Assembly (NCBI GenBank): GCA_033398695.1
Contig: CM065809.1
Coordinates: 178,550,501-178,614,500, forward strand
Direction: 5' to 3'
Source of the DNA: Orobanche coerulescens
Taxonomy: Eukaryota; Streptophyta; Magnoliopsida; Lamiales; Orobanchaceae
Length of the DNA stretch: 64,000 bases
The position numbers and the translations under genes were made by a program. Shown in pieces: positions 10,748-21,789 of the stretch (position 1 is the first letter of the stretch; each line of letters starts with the position of its first letter). Under the pieces are notes generated by a model. That model saw only the letters and a list, made by a program, of their open reading frames with translations, made no database searches and was not told where the DNA came from.

Positions 10748-10997
10748 CTCCCTTCATCCCTGAAGTAGTAGGCATAATTTTTTTTTTACGTCCGTCCCAC
10801 AAGAGTTGACGCATTTTATTTTTAGAAAACACACTTTATATTTTTGCCCTTTCTTTTTAATTTATTGACAATACTTTTTAACTAACATACCCTCTTTTTT
10901 TTATAAAGTGAGACTCTTTCTCGATTAAAATCTATCATCATTTCAATTTTATTACAAATCATGCCCTTGAGTGCCAACTCTTTAGGGACAGAGAGAG
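10748..10997. mobile_element. Stowaway-like MITE (250 bp)
   Basis: Ends CTCCCTTCATCCCTGAAG and TTAGGGACAGAGAGAG are imperfect inverted repeats, with TA duplications at 10746-10747 and 10998-10999. The same family is split at 7857-8839. Confidence 0.75.
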
Positions 10998-11034
10998 TAT
11001 AATGTTGTGGTTAGATGATCGGAGTGGTCGTTGA

Positions 11035-11689
11035 TAGCTGGACTCGGTTCCATTCGGTTCGGTTTTTGACCGAAACCGAGAATCGAACCAAATATTCGGT
11101 TTCGGTTTGGTTCGGTTCTTTTTGAAGTTCGGTTCGGTTAAGTTCGGTTTTATAAATATTCGGTTCGGTTTCGATTTGGTTTGATGTTTTTTTGATTGTT
11201 CACAATATAAATTCAAATATTATATGCAAGAATAAGTTATATATAACAACAAGTCAACAAGAGTTATATATATGTTCAACATAAAAGCTAGGTTGCATAG
11301 CAATTTACAAATATCTCAAAATATATAACAATCGTAATCACAGTAGCTCATTCTCTCAACCTAAATTAATTGAATCACAAATTACATCAGCATATTATCG
11401 GTCCTTCTTGAACCCATGGGGTCTTACAAAAAGAAAACGAATTATACTAAAATTCAAAACACAGCAAAATCACAAAACAAGGTCATTTTAGTATGTTGAA
11501 ATTTGACTTCGGTCCATTTCGGTCCGATTCAGTTCCGCCCGACCCCGAACCGAGAACCAAACCAAATTAGTTCGGTTCGGTTCTGTTTTTTTGTTTTTCG
11601 GTTCAGTCTTCTTTGGTTTCGGTTTTTCGGTTCTTTTTTCGGGTTTTTTCGGTTCGATTTTTGATTTTCGGTTCCGAAATGCCACCCTA
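11035..11689. mobile_element. hAT MITE with CGGTTCGGTT-rich ends (655 bp)
   Basis: A perfect 8-bp duplication GTCGTTGA at 11027-11034 and 11690-11697 bounds it. The left end TAGCTGGACTC and right end TGCCACCCTA are degenerate inverted repeats. Subterminal DNA is packed with GGTTCGGTT-type repeats (11041-11185 and 11505-11680), often read in error as proteins rich in Lys, Pro and Asn. The centre is AT-rich and noncoding. Confidence 0.85.
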
Positions 11690-11697
11690 GTCGTTGA

Positions 11698-12344
11698 TGG
11701 TTGAAGTGGTCTTTGATAAACTAGCAAAAATAGAAGTGGTTGAATTATGATTAATATTGATGATGTGGAAGAAAGAGAAATTAAATAAATATTGAAAAGA
11801 GTCGGATGATTAGGTGGTTGAATGGTTATTGATAAACATAGGTCCTGTTTGGCAATCAGCGGTTAACTGTTAGCTGATTTTATTAGCTGGATTGATCGAC
11901 GTTTTGTATTAGTTGTTTGTATAAAAAGTATTTGGTAAGTAAATAATAGCTGATAGCTACTTAATTGTGTAAAATGATCAACAAGGACGTCCCTCCAAGT
12001 CATTATTTTGATAATTTTATATTCTCGCTTATTTAAAAAAATGTTTCAATAAACTCATACTTTTAATTTATATAACATAAGACAATAATTTAAAGCTATT
12101 ATATAAATTTAATTACATATTTCCTTAAAATAAAATTATTTCTTAAAAGTGGGACTTTAGTGGAATAGAGAAAACTCATTCAATTTGAACAAAATATAAT
12201 TGGACAAGAAAAATCAAAATTTTACTTTATTTTTCACTGACATGAATTTTTTCCTAATAAGTAATTTCATATGTAGTGATAATAAAATATTTAATAATTT
12301 ACTGTAATAGTACAACTCTATAAAATTCCGATCAAGCATTTACT
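11698..12344. other. Intergenic stretch with a solitary MITE end
   Basis: From about 11847 the sequence CCTGTTTGGCAATCAGCGGTT matches the ends of a repeat family also seen at 25099 and 29876. I could not find its other end. The rest is AT-rich with nothing recognisable. Confidence 0.4.
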
Positions 12345-12641
12345 TCTTGATTAAATCGGTTCTTAACTCCATAGCTTTCTGTAGCTTACAAGTGCTTAAA
12401 CCTCCCGATAATGTCATTATTTTCATAGAAAAACTGTTCAACAAATTTCTTTGGGGAACTAATGACAATAAACGTAAGTTACATTGGGATTCTTGGAATC
12501 GGCTTTGTTTTCCTACGGATGAGGGGGGGTCTCGGTTGTCGCAACCTTCATGACATTATCCGGGCAGTCGAGATTAAATTGTGGTGGAGATTTAGAACCT
12601 CCAACAATGTTTATTCTAGTTTATTAATTAAAATTTTGGTT
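12345..12641 (+). pseudogene. LINE reverse transcriptase C-terminal fragment
   Basis: This short fragment of a plant L1-like non-LTR retrotransposon shows IKSVLNSIAFCSLQVLKPP, then FLWGTNDNKRKLHWDSW, followed after a frame change by GLGCRNLHD and IKLWWRFRTSNN. These are the conserved blocks that follow the RT catalytic core in plant LINEs. The frame change falls in a run of seven G at 12524-12530. No 5' part or zinc-binding domain is present nearby. Confidence 0.8.
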
Positions 12642-13138
12642 TGAAACTTTTTATTAAGAAATTGTAATTTCATAAATACGTAGGGCATAGTCTAAGCCAC
12701 GCGTTGTTGTGGTTAAAATTTAGACTTGAAGTTTACTTAAAGTTCCTTCTTTTTTTTTTTTTTTTTTTTTTTTTTAAGTTCCTCGATAGATACTAGAGTT
12801 GTAGTTAGTGGACTAAAACAATCAACACCAACCAACTCCCATGACCAGAAACACACGTGGACGAACAAAAACAGAAATAATAAAATATAAAAAGTTAGAG
12901 AAGAAAATACTAAATTTGTAATTTTATTGAAGAGATCTTTTTCTATAGTTACAAGTTTCGCGAAATATCTATCCAATCTTCAAATTCTTAATATTTTCAT
13001 TTTTTTAAATTAAGATATTACTTAAATGTTCAAACTTTTTTATTTTTATCTTTTTGGTAAATAGAAATTTTATTAACTAAATCATGACGAACCAACATTA
13101 CCGACAAGAAAATTAAAAGCAGAAAAATGTAACACTTA

Positions 13139-13331
13139 GGGGATGCTTGGTAAAATATGAAAGGGAATGGAAAGGGAATGGAAAGGAATGATACCCATAC
13201 CACTCAAATTATTGGGGTATGGGGGATTCCTCATTTTGGGGGAATTAGAGTCATAATAGTGTAATTCCAAACACACACTATGACTTTGATTCCCATATCT
13301 TACTCCCCAAACCCCTCAACCAAGCACTCCC
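13139..13331. mobile_element. Tourist-like (PIF/Harbinger) MITE, 193 bp
   Basis: Ends GGGGATGCTTGGT (with the preceding G) and ACCAAGCACTCCC are inverted repeats flanked by TTA at 13136-13138 and 13332-13334. The interior has GGAATGG repeats and no coding. Confidence 0.75.
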
Positions 13332-13669
13332 TTAACTTTTTAGAAATATCATTAGTTTGACATTCTGGCTACATCTTAATATCAATATGCACTTGGCAAT
13401 TATTAACAATATTCTTAAAAAAAATATTTTTTAGTTTATATTTTTCTTCTAAAATACTGTATTCTTTTTAAATATATTTTTTAACTGGAAATAAAAACAG
13501 AACAAAATGAAATGATAAAAATATTTTTTATTTTGTTTCATTTTTCTTTTAAAATTATATGTTTTCAAATAATTTTATTAGTTGTAAAAATAGAAAATAA
13601 GAGAGTAACAAAAGAATTTTTTTCCATTTTTATTCTTTTAAAATATTGTGTATTTTAAAATACTACTTT

Positions 13670-14874
13670 GAGTTAATTACATAAATCGTCCTTGTTGTTT
13701 GTCGGGTTTCACAGGTTTAGTCCCTATACTTTTTTTTCAGCGGGTCATGTCATTGTGGTTTTTGATCCGTTACGGGTTTAGTCCTTGTGGTTTGTCGGGT
13801 TTCACATGTTTAGTCCCTATACTTTTTTTTCAGCGGGTCATGTCCTTGTGGTTATTGATCCGTTACGAGTTTAGTCATTTGACCAATAATTCTGTTAGTT
13901 GATCGTTAATTTGAAGGATATTTTCGTCTTTTCATATATTTTATTATTATTATTATTATATGAGTACGTTGTAATTAGTTCTTTATTTTATGATTATCTT
14001 ATACATATAAAGATCGAGTCCTTAAATTTATTGTGGGGCCTTAATGACTCCAATTTTTATGTCTTAATTATTATGGACTCTTAAATCTTCAACTCATTAT
14101 CTTTAACATCTGAATATAATACACTACTATCAATACAAGAAAACCAAAAGACCATAAAACACAAATAACCAAACGATTGGGACATGATATGTTAACAATT
14201 TCATTTCCTTATTAATTGAGAATAGTTAATTACAATCATTCATAAATTACATGGAATGGGGCCTATAAATAACACATACATTTCTTTAGCTTGTCACACC
14301 TCCGAATTGATATTAAAGGCTTGAATTACTGAAAATAAGCACATGTTTGATTGGTAAAGTTTTATCTATCTTATCATATCTTATATGGCGGTTGGTTGTT
14401 ACAAAAACTCATAAAACATACGTAGTTGGAGATGCGCCTGTTGCAAATGGTGCCAAGTCAATTGGATCGGTCGAAGCTGGACTCACACCGCTATGCAAAA
14501 ATGGGTTGGTGACTCGCCAAATCCTAATAATGAGGACATGGGTAACTTCTACTCTGCGGGATATGACCCTTTGTTTTACGTCCACCATTCGAATATCGAC
14601 CGTATATGTAAACTCTGGAAGTATTTGGGCATTATAAGGACTAAACCTGTGAAACCCGACAAACCACAAGGACTAAACCCGTAACGGATCAAAAACCACA
14701 AGGACATGACCATCTGAAAAAAAAATATAGGTACTAACATGTGAAACCCGACAAACCACAAGGACTAAACCCGTAACGATCAAAAACCACAAGGACATGA
14801 CCCGATGAAAAAAAGTATAAGGACTAAACCTGTGAAACCCGACAAACCAGAAGGACGATTTATGTAATTAACTC
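13670..14874. mobile_element. Mutator-like element carrying a polyphenol oxidase gene fragment (Pack-MULE)
   Basis: A perfect 9-bp duplication TACTACTTT at 13661-13669 and 14875-14883 bounds the element. The long terminal inverted repeats begin GAGTTAATTACATAAATCG. The left arm is about 215 bp and the right arm about 240 bp. Both are built from an internal tandem repeat of roughly 105 bp (blocks like GTTTGTCGGGTTTCACA and CGGGTCATGTC), two units on the left and more than two on the right. Duplications of 9 bp and long inverted repeats are the mark of MULEs. The interior carries AT-rich DNA (with a TATAAATAA at 14263-14271) and a polyphenol oxidase fragment, making this a Pack-MULE. Confidence 0.88.
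14409..14632 (+). pseudogene. Captured fragment of polyphenol oxidase (tyrosinase CuB region)
   Basis: Read on the plus strand with one frame change near 14480-14490, this encodes [18 protein letters not shown], then [36 protein letters not shown] and LWKYLG. In plant polyphenol oxidases the second copper site lies in exactly this order: a HxxxH motif, the [15 protein letters not shown] block, then the HHSNVDR histidines. Here the second His of HxxxH is Gln, while HH of HHSN is kept. The fragment is under 80 codons, with neither CuA nor the C-terminal domains. It lies wholly between the arms of the Mutator-like element, so it is a captured gene piece, not a working enzyme. Confidence 0.82.
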
Positions 14875-14883
14875 TACTACTTT

Positions 14884-15671
14884 TGTTAGCCGAAATGAAA
14901 AGAAAAGAAATAATATTTTTGTTTGCCGAGAAAACAAAAAATATATAAAACAAAAAAGAATTTTTCTCTGTTTGTTCTTCTAAACAACGTGTCTTCACAA
15001 TTTTTTATTAACTGGAAATAAAAACAGAAAAAATAAAAGAAATTTTTTCTGATTTTATTCTTCTTTTAAAATAAAATATTATATTTTTCTTTTTCTTTTA
15101 ATGATGTGTTTTTAATTAATGATTTTTATTAAGCAATAAATAATATTGAAAGATACAAGTTGAATTAGGAAAAATATGAGGATATTTTTTCAAAATAAGA
15201 AAATAAGAGCAAACGATTTCACCCTTTTATCAATACAAAATTAGAAGAAAATGACCTACATATAATTATTGAACTAATGAGTACCGAGACATAAGAATAT
15301 AAGTACAAATATTAATTCCGTGGTAGTTTTTGTCAATATTTTATATTTTAATAAGATTCTTTTTATGCTTTATTATATAATTAATATGCTCAAATTTTAA
15401 TAAATTGTTCACTAAAGATAGAAATTTAAATAATTATTTAAGTTTTGTGGTCCTTTTTATTTTACCTTTTCTATTTATATTATGTTCACTTTACATGTTT
15501 TTCAAATTTTTCATTTCATGTCTAATGATTTTTATATCTATAATATTTCTTATGTCTAACATTTTTTTGTCCCTTATTATGCTCCAATGTTTATATATAT
15601 ATATATATATATATACAACAAATAGTTGTTAATAAACGAATGAAAGTATAAATATTAATTTTTGTTAAATA
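14884..15671. other. AT-rich intergenic stretch
   Basis: No gene is seen. The stretch has long A/T runs and a (TA)n run at 15592-15615. The frames it contains are low-complexity Phe/Leu/Ile translations of AT-rich DNA. Confidence 0.5.
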
Positions 15672-16126
15672 TTACGATGGTTTGGTCATGTGAGAAGAAG
15701 ACCTATTGATGCCCCAGTGAGGAGCCTAGAAAGTTGGGGAACAAGTAATGTTGTGAAAGGTAGAGGAAGACCCAAGAAAACTTGGATAAAGATGATTGAA
15801 AATGATATGCGGTTTCTTGGAATTGGAGAAAGTATGGCGATGGAGAGGCAAATGTGGCGGGAAAGAATACGGATGGTGGATGGAGTCTGATTTTTTTTTC
15901 TTTTTTTTTTTAAATTCCTATTTTCTTTTATTTCATGTTATCTTTTAATTTATTTTTCAGGATTTTTCATTTTTTTTTTTAACATTCATTCTCTTTTTTA
16001 TTTCTTTTTCTCTACTTTTTCCTCTTTTTATTTTATGTTATTTATGTAACGATTATTGACGGTTTAGTTTGATTAAGTAGTGGCCCAAATCATTTGGGGT
16101 AAGAACTAGATGTTGTTGTTGTTGTA
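15672..16126 (+). pseudogene. LINE (RTE-like) 3' end: RT tail and TTG-repeat terminus
   Basis: The frame from 15672 to the stop at 15888-15890 reads LRWFGHVRRRP, KGRGRPKKTWIKM, then an aromatic tail (MWRERIRMVDGV). This is the C-terminal tail of a widespread plant LINE RT. After a T-rich 3' untranslated part, the element ends with AAATCATTTGGGGTAAGAAC and a (TTG)n-TA tail at 16111-16126. A short microsatellite tail of this kind is typical of RTE-clade LINEs. The 5' part is missing, as usual for LINE copies. Confidence 0.75.
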
Positions 16127-16955
16127 TAAAAAAGTTGGTAGAAACATGTGAGATTTAGGTATATAACTATCGTTTTACAATAATTTATATTGTTTCTTCA
16201 GATAAGTTTTAACCATAATTATATTAATAAATAATAATAAATTATATTAAAAAAATATTTTTTATAAATTTAATAATTATTTTTTTTACCGATTATATGA
16301 TTTTTCTCATGGGATAACTGGGAGTACCCCCCTGCAGTTGCACAGAGATTAGGCCGGCAAAGGGCCGGGCCTAAGTGTGGCGGTCTATATCATAGCCCGG
16401 ACTATTCAGCCGACGGAGACTTTTAAACCATACGGAAATGTCAAGAAGAAAAAAATGAAAAAAATAATAATGAAAAGAAGTAAAATACCAAGACCAGCAA
16501 AAACCCGGGGTTTTATACCGTCGGGTCAGGAAAATTTGGCATAACGTTAGCCGACACTAAAATTATATATTTTTTCATATTTATTGATTTTGTATATTAT
16601 TCTTCTTAGAGTTGAACCGTACAAATTGAATTCAACAAATATAAAAAATATGCAATTTTCATAACGATCTAATATAACATTAAATTTTCCTGATTTAACG
16701 ATCAAAAAAATACATTTTAAATATAGTAATATAATTATAATTTGATATTATCAAAATCGTACATAACAAGAATAATATATAAATTAAAATAAAAATATAT
16801 GAAAAAAAACCCCCAAAACCCCCCACCAACCTCACCGCTATCGTCAACAATTGGCCTTGGTTTCACAAATAAACCAAAAAACCCGAATCAGATTGGTTTC
16901 TCTCCTTCCCCCAACAGAACCACCGCCTCCGTCGTTCTCCATTCTACTCTTACCG
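16127..16955. other. Intergenic region upstream of the ATL gene
   Basis: This includes a GC-richer patch (16310-16560) with GGCCGGCAAAGGGCCGGGCC that I cannot assign, then AT-rich DNA. The promoter of the ATL gene must lie here, but I see no clear TATA box in the last 150 bp. The 5' leader from about 16800 is C-rich. Confidence 0.4.
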
Positions 16956-18083
16956 ATGGCCTCACACCACCGAAAGCTGCTAAACGAATCCGACGTTGAC
17001 CCAACTTTAGCTAAAATTTGTGAAAAATATTGCGACGCCGACGAAAACCCTGAAGAGATCTGTCCGTTTGCGTGTATAGATTTCTGCCCACCTGTCTGTA
17101 AAATCCCGCCACCGCCGCCGCCAGTCCTCGTCTTCAGCGGCCCGTCGGAAAAATCCCACCGGCTTTCTCATCTACTCACCGTCTCCCTCGCCGTCCTCTC
17201 CGCGGCTTTCCTTTTGTTCATTTTCTACACGATCTACAAATTCTGTTCCAGTTTGAACAGTTGGAGGAGGAGACGGTCGCGGCAAGAAAACGGAGGCCCC
17301 GCTATTTTCCTCGATGAAGATCACGGGCCCGTGGTTGACCATCACATATGGTACATAAGAACAATCGGGCTCCAACCATCCGTCATCGGCGCGATCACCA
17401 TCGTCAAGTACAAGAAGGGAGATGGATTGATCGACGGCACGGATTGCTCTGTCTGTTTGAGCGAGTTCCAAGAAGACGAGACCCTGAGGTTGTTGCCTAA
17501 ATGCAGCCACGCTTTTCACGTGGGGTGCATCGACGCCTGGCTCAGATCACACACTAATTGCCCCATGTGCCGGGCCGGAATCGTGAACAGTTCCGCTGCC
17601 TTATTACCTTCACAGGAGCATATGGTTCAGAATTCGGGCCTGGGCCCGGCGATAGATTCCCCGCGACAGGGCGTATCAGGGAGTAGCATGAGGAGGGAAG
17701 TCGAAAGGGTGGAATCAGAAAATCAGATTCCTGAGTTGAGGATTGGGATTCCGGATGACACGGTATCACGGGCCCTGGTTGGGCTCAAAATGGACGAAAA
17801 TACAATTGGTGATGATCCAAGAGGATTAGATGGGATTATATCCGTGAAAAGATCGGTATCGGCGGATTCCTTATCCGCCCTAGTCGATGCTTTCCCTGTG
17901 CTGTCTGATGGAAATTCAGATAACCATTTGGTCAAAGTAAACGAGTCTTCATCTGGAGATGTTGCAAAGAGAGCTGGATTTATCAATCAAAGCCTATTGA
18001 GATTAAGTGGTAGTGATTCGATCCAAACAGGGCCTTCTTCTATGAAGAGATCACTTTCGTGCAGCGCGAATGTAAAAAGATGA
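16956..18083 (+). CDS. RING-H2 finger protein, ATL family (E3 ubiquitin ligase)
   Basis: This 375-residue single-exon gene encodes a membrane-anchored E3 ubiquitin ligase of the plant ATL family. The N-terminus is Cys-rich (ICEKYC, ICPFAC, CPPVC) and ends in a Pro run (residues 51-56). A hydrophobic membrane segment follows at about 72-95, then a basic patch (WRRRRSRQ). A GLD-like motif (GLQPSVI) is at 138-144. The RING-H2 domain has C164, C167, C183, H185, H188, C191, C202 and C205, with the ATL-typical Trp at 195. The C-terminal 165 residues are Ser/Gly-rich and probably disordered. The frame is open back to 16851, but I chose the Met at 16956 because MASHHRKLLNESD begins the Cys-rich region and the extra 35 residues look like translated leader. 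It resembles the ATL51-54 group; the exact orthologue is unknown. Confidence 0.92.
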   Translation: MASHHRKLLNESDVDPTLAKICEKYCDADENPEEICPFACIDFCPPVCKIPPPPPPVLVFSGPSEKSHRLSHLLTVSLAVLSAAFLLFIFYTIYKFCSSLNSWRRRRSRQENGGPAIFLDEDHGPVVDHHIWYIRTIGLQPSVIGAITIVKYKKGDGLIDGTDCSVCLSEFQEDETLRLLPKCSHAFHVGCIDAWLRSHTNCPMCRAGIVNSSAALLPSQEHMVQNSGLGPAIDSPRQGVSGSSMRREVERVESENQIPELRIGIPDDTVSRALVGLKMDENTIGDDPRGLDGIISVKRSVSADSLSALVDAFPVLSDGNSDNHLVKVNESSSGDVAKRAGFINQSLLRLSGSDSIQTGPSSMKRSLSCSANVKR

Positions 18084-18563
18084 TCTTCCCGGGAACTCGA
18101 GAAAGATGAGCAGAATAAACAGGATGGTGGGTATGTTTGATGGCCTAAGCTGATAAGCTAGCTGTTATAAACTGGCTCATGACATACCAGACATGAACTT
18201 TTTAAATAAGCTCAAAAAATAAGCTAGTTTATACCAAATATATACAACGTTTGTGTAAAATATGGGAATGCCTAATCGAAGATTGGGCCGTTCGATTAGG
18301 CCGGGTGATATATCAATTAGCATGAAAATGTATGTTTTGGGATTTCTCATAGTTCCATCATTTTTGATACTCATACTTAAAATGCAACGTAGTCTGTCTT
18401 TACTGAATGATTAATGATATTTGAGATTAGGGTATGCCGGTATGGATCTCCTATTTTCTATTTGATTTCAAAACTCAGGCTTACATGATCTGGTCAAGAA
18501 TGGACCATTTGTTGAGCATATGTTTATGAGATCTTTTGGAGTAGAGGTACCATACGAGACGGT
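18084..18563. other. 3' flank of the ATL gene
   Basis: The stretch has no further coding. Around 18138-18245, AAGCTGATAAGCTAGCTG and AAGCTAGTTTAT phrases recall a dispersed MITE family also present near 50390-50960, but no ends can be defined. Confidence 0.4.
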
Positions 18564-18950
18564 CAGAGACGGAGCCAGAAAAAAGAATTTGGGGGAGGGG
18601 GGTTGAGGTCAATAAATTTTAAGTGCGTATATAAAAATAGCTAAACTTCATTAGTTCATAACAAAAATATTTATAGAAGTACAGAGCAATTTCTTTTGTA
18701 AAAAAATCTAAAGCCTTATTTTTGGTAAAAAATCTCCAAATCACAATTCGTAACTCAAGATTAAATTAAGAAATTTAATGAGAGAACTTGGATTAATTGA
18801 TGTATATATAAAAGAATTCTACACCTAGATTAATGAAATAGAAATTTTAAGTGGAACAAACTAAAATAAGTAGCTTATTATTAAAAAATTTATTTCTGGT
18901 AAGGGCAACAATGGGCTCAAGCCTAGTAGAACCCCCTGCTTCCGTCCTTG
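18564..18950. mobile_element. hAT MITE (387 bp)
   Basis: The termini CAGAGACGGAGCCAG and CTTCCGTCCTTG are bounded by a perfect 8-bp duplication GAGACGGT at 18556-18563 and 18951-18958. The interior is AT-rich and noncoding. Confidence 0.88.
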
Positions 18951-19182
18951 GAGACGGTTAGACTACAAATAACGGCGACCTGAGGGGGTGGGTGGTCGAC
19001 CGAAAACAAAATAAAATAGACAAAAAAAGAAAAGAATTGATGTTCCATGACCGACGTAGGTCTCATAGAGGTGCAAGGGTGACCAAATGGTCACCCAATT
19101 AAGAAATGCCACTTGTCATGATTATTTATTTCACATTTATTCTTAGAATTAAGATAAAATCAAAATTCATAAAAATATTATC

Positions 19183-20230
19183 TATAAATAGAGATAGTCT
19201 TTGTTATATTTTTACACACACTAAAATTCTATATTCTTCTTTACATATTTCATCCATTTTCACCATTCAAATATCACTTTTCTCCATTTTGTAATGGATT
19301 CCAAGTGTTTTCATAAATTCTCAAAATTTATCAAACTTCCAAAATTATTATTCTAATCTTGAAAATATTCATAACGAAGATATTGGATTTACTTCGAATC
19401 AATTTTTTCATGATCTCACTCATGAAAATATCCACCTCACAAACACAAACACGAGCATAAATATTTTCAGTGGTACGAAAGATTGGAATGATAAATAAGA
19501 CTTGGCACTTATTGTATGCTCGGTGTCATGTCAGTTCAATCCAATTGTTGTCACTAATCAAAATAGTGCCACTTTATGGAAACACATTTTGGTAATGTAT
19601 GAAGAAGTTCGAGCTGACAACTCACGGTTAATGGGTGATGAAAAATCCGTGAAGTCACTGAGAAATTGCTACAAGAGGTTGAATGCCAATGTAACTAAGT
19701 GAATGAGTGCATGCACAGAATCATATGGTCGAAAAAGTAGCGGAATTTCTAATACGAATATTGAGAAGGAAGCTCAAATAATTTACAAAAAAAAAACTAA
19801 GTTTACACACCATGAGGTTTTTGAAAAGGTTATGCATCATCGTCCGAAGTAGGAGTTGAAGATGGGTAGTGGACGAACGCAAGCCCGTGCAATCGAAAAT
19901 AAAAAGGAAAACCGAGCTAAGAGTGGAACTAGCAAGGATGATGAAGATGTTGAAGAAGATAGTGGCATTTCAAAAAGATCAAGAACCACCGGGGAAGATG
20001 AAAATCCAAACAATTCCACCTTAGAAACTCCTGTTAGTGAAGCTTCAAAATCAGTCGTCCTGCTGGTAGAAATAAGGCGAAAGAAAATAGGAAAGAAAAT
20101 AGGAAAGAAAAAGTGTCACAACAATCAGTTATTTATGAGGAATAACTGCGGAACTCCAAGCGATGTGGATCCCACGTGAGAAGGAGACGAATGCAATTAA
20201 CAAGATGAGAGATATTATGATGTCAAGAGG
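19183..20230 (+). pseudogene. Harbinger ORF1-like (NAM-associated domain) pseudogene
   Basis: A TATA box (TATAAATA, 19183-19190) precedes an ATG at 19293, then broken frames. Recognisable parts are an N-terminal region (HNEDIGFTSNQFF), a Myb/trihelix-like block (DLALIVCSVSC, IVVTNQNSATLWKHI, SLRNCYKRLN) and a C-terminal NAM-associated block (HHEVFEKVMHHRPK, then after a frame change RPAGRNKAKENRKENR). This order is shared by the DNA-binding ORF1 protein of PIF/Harbinger transposons and its domesticated relatives in plants. Stops at 19497-19499 and 19700-19702 and at least two frame changes make it dead. A decayed transposon copy is more likely than a host gene. A Harbinger nuclease remnant lies separately at 51000-51640. 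Confidence 0.65.
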
Positions 20231-20926
20231 TTAGTTATGTAGTAAGTGGCAATGAATAGAATATGAGAATACTATCTTACTAATGACAGATATTCTTTAT
20301 GGGCAATATTTGTCGAATCTGTTAATGGTTCACGTGGGATAAATCTCTTAAAATCGGTGATGTGAAATTAATTAAATATTAAAAAAATAGATGGTTGATA
20401 TGTTTATTGTTAAACAGAGTCTTAGACTAAGAATATCGATGACCCTCCAAGCCAAATGGTTGACCGCCATATCAACCATTAATAAAAGGGTGGACATGGT
20501 TTCATTCTGATGGTCGACTATGGAGAAAATAAACCAAGCTAGGTTTCATGCAATTTAAGCCTTTCATGCTTAATTCAACACTTCACTCTTTCATATATAA
20601 ATCATGCTTAAATATCACGAGTACGATAATATGCATGTACCTGGTTAAATTAGTAGAATATATTCACGTATTCTGCAAAATAAAAGTACTATTACACTCA
20701 TATAATCTGAATATTATTTTACTAATGAAATACGCGTTCTTAAATCAATTAAATATATATATATACCATTGAGTACTATTGTACTCATGTACTCGTCCCA
20801 ATGAGTACAACAATATTCGTAACTATATGGATACTACATTATTCATTTAGCAGAGCAACATTAGTAGTGAAGTATATTTAACCATGATTTAACTACAAAA
20901 TAATCCAGTGCTAGGTCTTGATTCAT
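20231..20926. other. Intergenic stretch with GAGTAC-rich repeat
   Basis: There is no coding. From 20760 to 20850 GAGTAC/GTACTC words recur, similar to the MITE at 34333-34669, and GTAGTTAAATCATGGTTAAAT (complement of about 20878-20898) also has a parallel there. This may be a degraded member of the same family. Confidence 0.4.
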
Positions 20927-21519
20927 TTTTTTTTGAACGGCGGCATTTTATTAAAACTAGCAAAAGCTAAGAACAATTACAAAGTGTCTATAGTAGCTAT
21001 AGGATTTTGCAACCAACCTACCCAACTAAATTTAAAGTTAGGATTTCTAGATGAAATCCATAAAAACGATTGAGAAACAATACTATCCCAAAGCAACGCC
21101 TTTTTAGGAGGAGTATTAGAAAAAACCAGCCGGTTGCGAAAAAACCAAATGAACCACAAGAGAGTCCCTCCCACTCCTTCAAAGAACACCCGTGCCTTAA
21201 GAGAGATGGCCAAAGAATCAAGCCACTCAAACCATTCCGAAATATGCATGCAAAAAGGAATGTCTAACTCCCACCATCTTGCCAACATAACCCACAAGTC
21301 TTTAGCCATGTCGCAAGTAAAGAAGAGATGATTAACGGTTTCTACATCTTCGTGACATATGGGACAAAGAATCGAGTCGACATCAATACCTTTCTTGTCC
21401 AAGTTCACCCTAGAAGGAAGCTTGTTAAGCGACAACCTCCATAAAAAAACATTAACCTTCATGTATATGTGCCCAATCGTAAATCTCTCTCCCTTGTGTG
21501 TTCTCCTACTGTCCGCCAC
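20927..21519 (-). pseudogene. LINE 3' end with reverse-transcriptase zinc-binding domain
   Basis: On the minus strand an open frame from 21519 to 20977 encodes the zf-RVT domain at the C-terminus of plant LINE ORF2. It shows the HxYMKVNVFLWRLSLNKLP block, CPICHEDVETVNHLFFTC (the C-x2-C...H...C zinc ligands), then LLWFIWFFRNRLVF. The stop is followed by AATAAAATG and a short A run (T run at 20929-20937 on the plus strand), which marks the LINE 3' terminus. The upstream RT and endonuclease are absent, so this is a typical 5'-truncated copy. The frame is intact across the fragment, which suggests a fairly recent insertion. Confidence 0.85.
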
Positions 21520-21562
21520 TGATTACCGTGGGTTGTTATCGTGGAGTGTTGGAGTTGTGTTA

Positions 21563-21786
21563 GGCTCTGTTCTTTTGGACTGAATGAATCTGAACTGAAC
21601 TGAACTGAAATATATATTAAGGATAAATAATAATAATAATAATGGTAAATAATAATAATAGTAATTAACAACAACAATGATAATAGTAATATTATTAGTA
21701 ATAATAACAATAATAATAATTAAAATTAATAATAATAATAATAATAAAAATTGAAAAACTAAAAAATAAGTCCAAAAGAACAGGCC
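21563..21786. mobile_element. Tourist-like MITE (224 bp)
   Basis: Ends GGCTCTGTTCTTTTGGACT and AGTCCAAAAGAACAGGCC are near-perfect inverted repeats flanked by TTA at 21560-21562 and 21787-21789. The interior is an (AAT)n-like low-complexity run. Confidence 0.85.
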
Positions 21787-21789
21787 TTA

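Noticed and set aside
14409..14632. A working polyphenol oxidase gene
   Set aside because: Only the CuB region is present, with a frame change and a His to Gln change, and it is enclosed by Mutator-like arms.
16851..16955. N-terminal extension of the ATL protein
   Set aside because: The 35 extra residues are of leader-like composition and the Met at 16956 starts the family-like region; the extension cannot be excluded without transcripts.
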